Positions 39,502 to 51,951 of a stretch of 64,000 nucleotides of DNA are shown here, one piece after another; the stretch's first letter is position 1; each line of letters starts with the position of its first letter. The translations under genes and the position numbers were made by a program. Source of the stretch: Crossaster papposus (taxonomy: Eukaryota; Echinodermata; Asteroidea; Velatida; Solasteridae); NCBI GenBank assembly GCA_037893245.1, contig JBAIAA010000009.1, positions 806,001 to 870,000 on the forward strand, read 5' to 3'. The notes below the pieces were generated by a model. That model searched no databases. It worked only from the letters and a program-made list of their open reading frames with translations, and was not told the DNA's origin.

Positions 39502-42286
39502 CACTGGAAAAAAACCTAAACTGAGAGACTCATGCGTCAGGACACTGGCGGCATATGCCTATGTGGCAATACACGTGTAAATACAAACACATCAGAAAAC
39601 ATGGCTGCGAATGAGGATAATGTTCTCGACATATATCTGAGCTGCGAACCTCAACGTTGTTTGAGAATGAAGAGACACTCACCAGCTCGACATCCGAGCC
39701 AAAATATTGCCAAATTTCGCACTGGAACAAACCTAAACTGAGAGACTCATGCGTCAGGACACTGGCAGCATATGCCTATGTTCCAATACACGTGTACATA
39801 CAAACACATCAGAAAACATGGCTGCGAATGAGGATATTTTTCTCGACATATATCTGAGCTGCGAACCTCAACTTTGTTGGAGAATGAAGATACATTCAAC
39901 ACCTCCACATCTGAGCTAACATATTGCCAAAATTCTCACCGGAAGAGACCAAAACTTTGAGACTCATACGTCAGGACACGGGCGGCATATGCCTATGTGG
40001 CAATACACGTGTACAAGCATAAACATAAGAAAACATGGCTGTGAATGAGGATAATTTTATGAACTTATATCTGAGCTGCGAACCTCAACGTAGTTCGAGA
40101 TTGAAGAGACACTCGCCAGCTCAACATCTGAGCCAAAATATTGCCAACTTTCTCACTGAAAAAAACCAAACTCTGAGACCCATGAGTCAGGACACTGGCG
40201 GCATAGGCCTATGCGGTAATACACGTGTACATACATACACATAAGAAAACATGGATGCGAATGAGGATAATATTCTCGACTTATATTTGAGCTGCGAACC
40301 TCAACGTTGTTCGAGAATGAAGAGACACTCACCAGCTCGAGATCCGAGCCAAAATATTGCCAAATTTCTCACTGAAAAAAAACCTAAACTGAGAGACTCA
40401 TGCGTCAGGACACTGGCGGCATACGCCTATGTGGCAATACACGTGTAAATACAAACACATCAGAAAACATGGCTGCGAATGAGGATAATGTTCTCGACAT
40501 ATATCTGAGCTGAAAGCCTCAACGTTGTTGGAGAATGAAGAGACACTCACCAGCTCAACATCCGAGCCAAAATATTGCCAAATTTCTCACTGGGAAAAAA
40601 CAAACTGAGAGACGCATGCGTCAGGATACTGGTGGCATATGCTTATGCGGCAATACACGGGTACATACATTCACATAAGAAAACATGGCTGCGAATGAGG
40701 ATAATTTTCTCGACATATATCTGAGCTGCGAGCCTCAACGTTGTTCGAGAATGAAGATACACTCACCAGCTCGACATCCGAGCCAAAATATTGCCAAATT
40801 TCTCACTGGAAAAACAAACAAATGAGAGACTCATGCGTCAGGATACTGGCGGCATAGGCCTTTGTGGCAATACACGTGTACATAAATACACATCAGAAAA
40901 CATGGCTGCGAATGAGGATAATGTTCTCGACTTATATCTGAGCAGCTAACCTCAACGTTGTTCGAGAATGAAGAGACACTCACCACCTCCACATCTGAGC
41001 TAACATATCGCCAACATTCTCACCGGAAGAGACCAAAACTTTGAGAGTCATGCGTCAGGACACTGGCGGCATATGCCTATATACATACACATCAGAAAAC
41101 ATGGCTGCGAATGAGGATAATGTTCTCGACATATATCTGAGCTGCGAACCACAACGTTGTTCGAGAATGAAGAGACACTCACCAGCTCGACATCTGAGCC
41201 AAAATATTGCAAAATTTCTCACTGGAACAAACCTAAACTGAGAGACTCATGCGTCAGGACACTGGCGGCATATGCCTATGTGGCAATACACGTTTACGTA
41301 CAAACACATCAGAAAACATGGCTGCGAATGAGGATAATGTTCTCGACATATATATGAGCTGCGAACCTCAACGTTGTTCGAGAATGAAGAGACACTCACC
41401 AGCTCGACATCCGAGCAAAAATATTGCCAAATTTCGCACTGGAACAAACCTAAACTGAGAAACTCATGCGTCAGGACACTGGCGGCATATGCCTATGTGG
41501 CAATACACGTGTACACGCATAAACATAAGAAAACATGGCTGCGAATGAGGATAATTTTATGAACTTATATCTGAGCTGCGAACCTCAACGTAGTTTGAGA
41601 ATGAAGAGACACCCGCCAGCTCAACATCTGAGCCAAAATATTGCCAACTTTCTCACTGAAAAAAACCAAACTCTGAGACCCATGAGTCAGGACACTGGCG
41701 GCTTAGGCCTATGCGGTAATACACGTGTACATACATACACATAAGAAAACATGGATACGAATGAGGATAATATTCTCGACTTATATTTGAGCTGCGAACC
41801 TCAACGTTGTTCGAGAATGAAGAGACACTCACCAGCTCGAGATCCGAGCCAAAATATTGCCAAATTTCTCACTGGAAAAAAACCTAAACTGAGAGACTCA
41901 TGCGTCAGGACACTGGCGGCATACGCCTATGTGGCAATACACGTGTAAATACAAACACATCAGAAAACATGGCTGCGAATGAGGATAATTTTCTCGACTT
42001 ATATCTGAGCAGCTAACCTCAACGTTGTTCGAGAATGAAGAGACACTCACCACCTCCACATCTGAGCTAACATATCGCCAACATTCTCACCGGAAGAGAC
42101 CAAAACTTTGAGAGTCATGCGTCAGGACACTGGCGGCATATGCCTATATACATACACATCAGAAAACATGGCTGCGAATGAGGATAATGTTCTCGACATA
42201 TATCTGAGCTGCGAACCACAACGTTGTTCGAGAATGAAGAGACACTCACCAGCTCGACATCTGAGCCAAAATATTGCCAAATTTCT
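39502..42286 (+). repeat. 2,785-bp HOR, copy A (13 monomers)
   Basis: Landmarks in this interval recur 2,785 bp downstream, for instance the paired short-monomer junctions at 41080 and 42147 against 43865 and 44932. The length equals 13 monomers less two 18-bp deletions. It contains the GAGCTGAAAGCC variant (about 40510), a GGCCTTTGTGG monomer (40855-40867) and ATGGATGCGAATG/ATGGATACGAATG classes. Boundaries were set where the two copies stop matching by eye. Confidence 0.85.
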
Positions 42287-45071
42287 CACTGGAAAAAAAC
42301 CTAAACTGAGAGACTCATGCGTCAGGACACTGGCGGCATATGCCTATGTGGCAATACACGTGTAAATACAAACACATCAGAAAACATGGCTGCGAATGAG
42401 GATAATGTTCTCGACATATATCTGAGCTGCGAACCTCAACGTTGTTTGAGAATGAAGAGACACTCACCAGCTCGACATCCGAGCCAAAATATTGCCAAAT
42501 TTCGCACTGGAACAAACCTAAACTGAGAGACTCATGCGTCAGGACACTGGCAGCATATGCCTATGTTCCAATACACGTTTACATACAAACACATCAGAAA
42601 ACATGGCTGCGAATGAGAATATTTTTCTCGACATATATCTGAGCTGCGAACCTCAACGTTGTTGGAGAATGAAGATACATTCAACACCTCCACATCTGAG
42701 CTAACATATTGCCAAAATTCTCACCGGAAGAGACCAAAACTTTGAGACTCATACGTCAGGACACGGGCGGCATATGCCTATGTGGCAATACACGTGTACA
42801 AGCATAAACATAAGAAAACATGGCTGCGAATGAGGATAATTTTATGAACTTATATCTGAGCTGCGAACCTCAACGTAGTTCGAGATTGAAGAGACACTCG
42901 CCAGCTCAACATCTGAGCCAAAATATTGCCAACTTTCTCACTGAAAAAAACCAAACTCTGAGACCCATGAGTCAGGACACTGGCGGCATAGGCCTATGCG
43001 GTAATACACGTGTACATACATACACATAAGAAAACATGGATGCGAATGAGGATAATATTCTCGACATATATTTGAGCTGCGAACCTCAACGTTGTTCGAG
43101 AATGAAGAGACACTCACCAGCTCGAGATCCGAGCCAAAATATTGCCAAATTTCTCACTGGAAAAAAACCTAAACTGAGAGACTCATGCGTCAGGACACTG
43201 GCGGCATACGCCTATGTGGCAATACACGTGTAAATACAAACACATCAGAAAACATGGCTGCGAATGAGGATAATGTTCTCGACATATATCTGAGCTGAAA
43301 GCCTCAACGTTGTTGGAGAATGAAGAGACACTCACCAGCTCAACATCCGAGCCAAAATATTGCCAAATTTCTCACTGGGAAAAAACAAACTGAGAGACGC
43401 ATGCGTCAGGATACTGGTGGCATATGCTTATGCGGCAATACACGGGTACATACATTCACATAAGAAAACATGGCTGCGAATGAGGATAATTTTCTCGACA
43501 TATATCTGAGCTGCGAGCCTCAACGTTGTTCGAGAATGAAGATACACTCACCAGCTCGACATCCGAGCCAAAATATTGCCAAATTTCTCACTGGAAAAAC
43601 AAACAAATGAGAGACTCATGCGTCAGGATACTGGCGGCATAGGCCTTTGTGGCAATACACGTGTACATAAATACACATCAGAAAACATGGCTGCGAATGA
43701 GGATAATGTTCTCGACTTATATCTGAGCAGCTAACCTCAACGTTGTTCGAGAATGAAGAGACACTCACCACCTCCACATCTGAGCTAACATATCGCCAAC
43801 ATTCTCACCGGAAGAGACCAAAACTTTGAGAGTCATGCGTCAGGACACTGGCGGCATATGCCTATATACATACACATCAGAAAACATGGCTGCGAATGAG
43901 GATAATGTTCTCGACATATATCTGAGCTGCGAACCACAACGTTGTTCGAGAATGAAGAGACACTCACCAGCTCGACATCTGAGCCAACATATTGCCAAAT
44001 TTCTCACTGGAACAAACTTAAACTGAGAGACTCATGCGTCAGGACACTGGCGGCATATGCCTATGTGGCAAAACACGTTTACGTACAAACACATCAGAAA
44101 ACATGGCTGCGAATGAGGATAATGTTCTCGACATATATATGAGCTGCGAACCTCAACGTTGTTCGAGAATGAAGAGACACTCACCAGCTCGACATCCGAG
44201 CAAAAATATTGCCAAATTTCGCACTGGAACAAACCTAAACTGAGAAACTCATGCGTCAGGACACTGGCGGCATATGCCTATGTGGCAATACACGTGTACA
44301 CGCATAAACATAAGAAAACATGGCTGCGAATGAGGATAATTTTATGAACTTATATCTGAGCTGCGAACCTCAACGTAGTTTGAGAATGAAGAGACACCCG
44401 CCAGCTCAACATCTGAGCCAAAATATTGCCAACTTTCTCACTGAAAAAAACCAAACTCTGAGACCCATGAGTCAGGACACTGGCGGCATAGGCCTATGCG
44501 GTAATACACGTGTACATACATACACATAAGAAAACATGGATACGAATGAGGATAATATTCTCGACTTATATTTGAGCTGCGAACCTCAACGTTGTTCGAG
44601 AATGAAGAGACACTCACCAGCTCGAGATCCGAGCCAAAATATTGCCAAATTTCTCACTGGAAAAAAACCTAAACTGAGAGACTCATGCGTCAGGACACTG
44701 GCGGCATACGCCTATGTGGCAATACACGTGTAAATACAAACACATCAGAAAACATGGCTGCGAATGAGGATAATTTTCTCGACTTATATCTGAGCAGCTA
44801 ACCTCAACGTTGTTCGAGAATGAAGAGACACTCACCACCTCCACATCTGAGCTAACATATCGCCAACATTCTCACCGGAAGAGACCAAAACTTTGAGAGT
44901 CATGCGTCAGGACACTGGCAGCATATGCCTATATACATACACATCAGAAAATATGGCTGCGAATGAGGATAATGTTCTCGACATATATCTGAGCTGCGAA
45001 CCACAACGTTGTTCGAGAATGAAGAGACACTCACCAGCTCGACATCTGAGCCAAAATATTGCCAAATTTCT
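42287..45071 (+). repeat. 2,785-bp HOR, copy B (13 monomers)
   Basis: This is a near-identical tandem copy of the preceding interval. Differences I noticed are scattered single bases, such as ACGTTTACATAC against ACGTGTACATAC (about 42576), CAACATATTGCC (about 43986) and GGCAAAACACG (about 44068). Similarity ends near 45071, where GGAAAAAAACC becomes GGAACAAACC and the following monomer class changes. Confidence 0.85.
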
Positions 45072-46930
45072 CACTGGAACAAACCTAAACTGAGAGACTC
45101 ATGCGTCAGGACACTTGCGGCATATGCCTATGTGGCAATACACGTTTACGTACAAACACATCAGAAAACATGGCTGCGAATGAGGATATTTTTCTCGACA
45201 TATATCTGAGCTGCGAACCTCAACGTTGTTGGAGAATGAAGAGACATTCAACACCTCCACATCTGAGCTAACATATTGCCAAAATTCTCACCGGAAGAGA
45301 CCAAAACTTTGAGACTCATACGTCAGGACACGGGCGGCATATGCCTATGTGGCAATACACGTGTACACGCATAAACATAAGAAAACATGGCTGCGAATGA
45401 GGATAATTTTATGAACTTATATCTGAGCTGCGAACCTCAACGTAGTTCGAGAATGAAGAGACACTCGCCAGCTCGACATCCGAGCCAAAATATTGCCAAA
45501 TTTCGCACTGGAACAAACCTAAACTGAGAAACTCATGCGTCAGGACACTGGCGGCATATGCCTATGTGGCAATACACGTGTAAATACAAACACATCAGAA
45601 AACATGGCTGCGAATGAGGATAATGTTCTCGACATATATCTGAGCTGCGAACCTCAACGTTGTTGGAGAATGAAGAGACACTCACCAGCTCAACATCCGA
45701 GCCAAAATATTGCCAAATTTCTCACTGGGAAAAAACAAACTGAGAGACGCATGCGTCAGGATACTGGTGGCATAGGCTTATGTGGCAATACACGGGTACA
45801 TACATTCACATAAGAAAACATGGCTGCGAATGAGGATAATTTTCTCGACATATATCTGAGCTGCGAGCCTCAACGTTGTTCGAGAATGAAGATACACTCA
45901 CCAGCTCGACATCCGAGACAAAATATTGCCAAATTTCTCACTGGAAAAAAACCTAAACTGAAAGACTCATGCGTCAGGACACTGGCGGCATATGCCTATG
46001 TGGCAATACACGTGTAAATACAAACACATCAGAAAACATGGCTGCGAATGATGATATTTTTCTCGACATATATCTGAGCTGCGAACCTCAACGTTGTTCG
46101 AGAATGAAGAGACACTCGCCAGCTCGACATCTGAGCCAAAATATTTCCAAATTTCTCACTAGAAAAAAACCAAACTGTGAGACTCATACGTCAGGACACG
46201 GGCGGAATAGGCCTATGAGGCAATACACGTGTACATACATACACATAAGAAAACATGGCTGCGAATGAGGACAATTTCCTCGACATATATCTGAGCTGCG
46301 AGCCTCAACGTTGTTCGAGAATGAAGAGACACTCACCAGCTCGAGATCCGAGCCAAAATATTGCCAAATTTCTCACTGGAAAAAAACCTAAACTGAGAGA
46401 CTCATGCGTCAGGACACTGGCGGCATACGCCTATGTGGCAATACACGTGTAAATACAAACACATCAGAAAACATGGCTGCGAATGAGGATAATGGTCTCG
46501 ACATATATCTGAGCTGCGAACCTCAACGTTGTTTGAGAATAAAGAGACACTCACCAGCTCGACATCCGAGCCAAAATATTGCCAAATTTCTCACTGGAAA
46601 AAAACCTAAACTGAGAGACTCATGCGTCAGGACACTGGCGGCATACGCCTATGTGGCAATACACGTGTAAATACAAACACATCAGAAAACATGGCTGCGA
46701 ATGAGGATAATGTTCTCGACATATATCTGAGCTGCGAACCTCAACGTTGTTTGAGAATAAAGAGACACTCACCAGCTCGACATCCGAGCCAAAATATTGC
46801 CAAATTTCGCACTGGAACAAACCTAAACTGAGAAACTCAAGCGTCAGGACACTGGCGGCATATGCCTATGTGGCAATACACGTGTACATACAAACACATC
46901 AGAAAACATGGCTGCGAATGAGGATATTTG
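45072..46930 (+). repeat. Mixed monomers with a local monomer duplication
   Basis: About 8-9 monomers between two HORs. Those starting at 46397 and 46615 are almost identical (both with GGCATACGCC, GTGTAAATAC and TTGAGAATAAAGAG; they differ at AATGGTCTCG against AATGTTCTCG), a recent one-monomer duplication. Other classes are shared with the neighbouring 2,785-bp and 1,736-bp units. Confidence 0.75.
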
Positions 46931-48666
46931 TCTCGACATATATCTGAGCTGCGAACCTCAACGTTGTTCGAGAATGAAGAGACACTCGCCAGCTCGACAT
47001 CTGAGCCAAAATATTTCCAAATTTCTCACTAGAAAAAAAACCAAACTGTGAGACTCATACGTCAGGACACGGGTGGAATAGGCCTATGAGGCAATACACG
47101 TGTACATACATACACATAGGAAAACATGGCTGCGAATGAGGACAATTTTCTCGACATATATCTGAGCTGCGAGCCTCAGCGTTGTTCGAGAATGAAGAGA
47201 CACTCACCAGCTCGACATCCGTGCCAAAATATTGCCAAATTTCTCACTGGGAAAAAAACAAACTGAGAGACTCATGCGTCAGGATACTGGCGACATAGGC
47301 CTATGAGGCAATACACGTGTAAATACAAACACATCAGAAAACATGGCTGCGAATGAGGATAATGTTCTCGACATATATCTGAGCTGCGAACCTCAACGTT
47401 GTTTGAGAATGAAGATATACTCACCAGCTCGACATCCGAGCCAAAATATTGCAAAATTTCGAACTGGAACAAACCTAAACTGATAAACTCATGCGTCAGA
47501 ACACTGGCGGCATATGCCTATGTGGCAATACACGTGTACATACAAACACATCAGAAAACATGGCTGCGAATGAGGATATTTGTCTCGACATATATCTGAG
47601 CTGCGAACCTCAACGTTGTTCGAGAATGAAGAGACACTCGCCAGCTCGACATCTGAGCCAAAATATTTCCAAATTTCTCACTAGAAAAAAACCAAACTGT
47701 GAGACTCATACGTCAGGACACGGGCGGAATAGGCCTATGAGGCAATACACGTGTACATACATACACATAAGAAAACATGGCTGCGAATGAGGACAATTTC
47801 CTCGACATATATCTGAGCTGCGAGCCTCAACGTTGTTCGAGAATGAAGAGACACTCACCAGCTCGACATCCGAGCCAAAATATTGCCAAATTTATCACTG
47901 GGAAAAAACAAACTGAGAAAATCATGCGTCAGGATACTGGCGGCATAGGCCTATGAGGCAATAGACATGTACATACATACACATCAGAAAACATGGCTGC
48001 GAATGAGGATAATGTTCTCGACATATATCTGAGCTGCGAACCTCAACGTTGTTCGAGAATGAAGAGACACTCACCAGCTCGACATCCGAGCCAAAATATT
48101 GCCAAATTTCGCACTGGAACAAACCTAAACTGAGAAACTCATGCGTCAGGACACTGGCGGCATATGCCTATGTGGCAATACACGTGTACACGCATAAACA
48201 TAAGAAAACATGGCTGCGAATGAGGATAATTTTATGAACTTATATCTGAGCTGCGAACCTCAACGTAGTTCGAGAATGAAGAGACACTCGCCAGCTCAAC
48301 ATCTGAGCCAAAATATTGCCAACTTTCTCACTGAAAAAAAACCAAACTCTGAGACCCATGAGTCAGGACACTGGCGGCATAGGCCTATGCGGTAATACAC
48401 GTGTACATACATACACATAAGAAAACATGGATGCGAATGAGGATAATATTCTCTACTTATATTTGAGCTGCGAACCTCAACGTTGTTCGAGAATGAAGAT
48501 ACACTCAACAGCTCCACATCCGAGCCAAAATATTGCCAAATTTCGCACTGGAACAAACCTAAACTGAGAAACTCATGCGTCAGGACACTGGCGGCATATG
48601 CCTATGTGGCAATACACGTGTACATACAAACACATCAGAAAACATGGCTGCGAATGAGGATATTTT
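46931..48666 (+). repeat. 1,736-bp HOR, copy 1 (8 monomers)
   Basis: Sequence matches the next 1,736 bp almost base for base (exactly 8 x 217). Shared markers include CACATAGGAAAACATGG, CCTCAGCGTTG, CATCCGTGCC, GAACTGGAACAAACC with AACTGATAAACTC, and ATTTATCACTGGG. Differences noticed are GAAGATATAC against GAAGAGATAC (about 47412 and 49148) and GAAGATACACTCAAC against GAAGAGACACTCAAC. Confidence 0.88.
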
Positions 48667-50402
48667 TCTCGACATATATCTGAGCTGCGAACCTCAACGT
48701 TGTTCGAGAATGAAGAGACACTCGCCAGCTCGACATCTGAGCCAAAATATTTCCAAATTTCTCACTAGAAAAAAAACCAAACTGTGAGACTCATACGTCA
48801 GGACACGGGTGGAATAGGCCTATGAGGCAATACACGTGTACATACATACACATAGGAAAACATGGCTGCGAATGAGGACAATTTTCTCGACATATATCTG
48901 AGCTGCGAGCCTCAGCGTTGTTCGAGAATGAAGAGACACTCACCAGCTCGACATCCGTGCCAAAATATTGCCAAATTTCTCACTGGGAAAAAAACAAACT
49001 GAGAGACTCATGCGTCAGGATACTGGCGACATAGGCCTATGAGGCAATACACGTGTAAATACAAACACATCAGAAAACATGGCTGCGAATGAGGATAATG
49101 TTCTCGACATATATCTGAGCTGCGAACCTCAACGTTGTTTGAGAATGAAGAGATACTCACCAGCTCGACATCCGAGCCAAAATATTGCAAAATTTCGAAC
49201 TGGAACAAACCTAAACTGATAAACTCATGCGTCAGAACACTGGCGGCATATGCCTATGTGGCAATACACGTGTACATACAAACACATCAGAAAACATGGC
49301 TGCGAATGAGGATATTTGTCTCGACATATATCTGAGCTGCGAACCTCAACGTTGTTCGAGAATGAAGAGACACTCGCCAGCTCGACATCTGAGCCAAAAT
49401 ATTTCCAAATTTCTCACTAGAAAAAAACCAAACTGTGAGACTCATACGTCAGGACACGGGCGGAATAGGCCTATGAGGCAATACACGTGTACATACATAC
49501 ACATAAGAAAACATGGCTGCGAATGAGGACAATTTCCTCGACATATATCTGAGCTGCGAGCCTCAACGTTGTTCGAGAATGAAGAGACACTCACCAGCTC
49601 GACATCCGAGCCAAAATATTGCCAAATTTATCACTGGGAAAAAACAAACTGAGAAAATCATGCGTCAGGATACTGGCGGCATAGGCCTATGAGGCAATAG
49701 ACATGTACATACATACACATCAGAAAACATGGCTGCGAATGAGGATAATGTTCTCGACATATATCTGAGCTGCGAACCTCAACGTTGTTCGAGAATGAAG
49801 AGACACTCACCAGCTCGACATCCGAGCCAAAATATTGCCAAATTTCGCACTGGAACAAACCTAAACTGAGAAACTCATGCGTCAGGACACTGGCGGCATA
49901 TGCCTATGTGGCAATACACGTGTACACGCATAAACATAAGAAAACATGGCTGCGAATGAGGATAATTTTATGAACTTATATCTGAGCTGCGAACCTCAAC
50001 GTAGTTCGAGAATGAAGAGACATTCGCCAGCTCAACATCTGAGCCAAAATATTGCCAACTTTCTCACTGAAAAAAAACCAAACTCTGAGACCCATGAGTC
50101 AGGACACTGGCGGCATAGGCCTATGCGGTAATACACGTGTACATACATACACATAAGAAAACATGGATGCGAATGAGGATAATATTCTCTACTTATATTT
50201 GAGCTGCGAACCTCAACGTTGTTCGAGAATGAAGAGACACTCAACAGCTCCACATCCGAGCCAAAATATTGCCAAATTTCGCACTGGAACAAACCTAAAC
50301 TGAGAAACTCATGCGTGAGGACACTGGCGGCATATGCCTATGTGGCAATACACGTGTACATACAAACACATCAGAAAACATGGCTGCGAATGAGGATATT
50401 TT
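48667..50402 (+). repeat. 1,736-bp HOR, copy 2 (8 monomers)
   Basis: This is the near-identical tandem partner of the preceding unit. Private changes include GACATTCGCC for GACACTCGCC (about 50021) and GCGTGAGGACAC (about 50314). After about 50402 the sequence continues with similar classes, but indels and the CTTACTAG end show that the match is fading. Confidence 0.87.
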
Positions 50403-51951
50403 TCTCGACATATATCTGAGCTGCGAACCTCAACGTTGTTCGAGAATGAAGAGACACTCGCCAGCTCGACATCTGAGCCAAAATATTTCAAAATTTCTTA
50501 CTAGAAAAAAACCAAACTGTGAGACTCATACGTCAGGACACGGGCGGAATAGGCCTATGAGGCAATACACGTGTACATACATACACATAAGAAAACATGG
50601 CTGCGAATGAGGACAATTTCCTCGACATATATCTGAGCTGCGAGCCTCAACGTTGTTCGAGCATGAAGAGACACTCACCAGCTCGACATCCGAGCCAAAA
50701 TATTGCCAAATTTCTCACTGGAAAAACAAACAAACTGTGAGACTCATGCTTCTGGACACTGGCGACATAAGCCTATGCGGCAATACACGTGTACACGCAT
50801 AAACATAAGAAAACATGGCTGCGAATGAGGATAATTTTGTGAACTTATATCTGAGATGCGAACCTCAACGTTGTTCGAGAATGAAGAGACACTCGCAAGC
50901 TCGACATCTGAGCCAAAATATTGCCAAATTTCTCACTGAAAAAAACAAAACTGTGAGACTCATGCGTCAGGACACTGGCGGCATAGGCCTATGCGGCAAT
51001 ACACGTGTACATACATACATACACATAGGAAAACATGGCTGCGAATGAGGATAATTGTCTCGACTTATATCTGAGCTGCGAGCCTCAACGTTGTTTGAGA
51101 ATGAAGGGACACTCACCAGCCCGACATCTGAGCCAAAATATTGCCAAATTTCTCACTGGAAAACAAACAAACTTAGAGACTCATGCGTCAGGATACTGGC
51201 GGCATAGGCCTATGCGGCAATACACGTGTACATACATACACATAAGAAAACATGGCTGCGAATGAGGATAATTTTCGCGACATATATCTGAGCTGCGAGC
51301 CTCAACGTTGTTCGAGAATGAAGAGACACTCACCGGCTCGACATCTGAGCCAAAATATTGCCAAATTTCTCACTGGAACAAACCTAAACTGAGAGACTCA
51401 TGCGTCAGGACACTGGCAACATAAGCCTATGTGGCACTACACGTGTACACGCATAAACATAAGAAAACATGGCTGCGAATGAGGATAATTTTATGAACTT
51501 ATATCTGAGATGTGAACCTCAACGTTGTTCGAGAATGAAGAGACACTCGCCAGCTCGACATCTGAGCCAAAATATTGCCAAATTTCTCACTGAAAAAAAA
51601 CACAAACTGTGAGACTCATGCGTCAGGACACTGGCGGCATAGGCCTATGAGGCAATACACGTGTACATCCATACACTTAAGAAAACATGGCTGCGAATGA
51701 GGACAATTTCCTCGACATATATCTGAGCTGCGAGCCTCAACGTTGTTCGAGAATGAAGAGACACTCACCAGCTCGACATCCGAGCCAAAATATTGTCAAA
51801 TTTCTCACTGGGAAAAATCAAACTGAGAGACTCATGCGTCAGGATAGTGGCGGCATAGGCCTATGAGGCAATACACATGTACATACATACACATCAGAAA
51901 ACATAGCTGCGAATGAGGATAATGTTCTCGACATATATCTGAGCTGCGAAC
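50403..51951 (+). repeat. Mixed monomers between two HORs
   Basis: About seven monomers. They include the TGCTTCTGGACACTGG class (50749), one with an extra ATAC unit (51009-51025), a GAAGGGACACTC variant (51100-51112) and an m1-like GAGATGTGAACC class (51507). No insert and no gene is visible. Confidence 0.75.
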
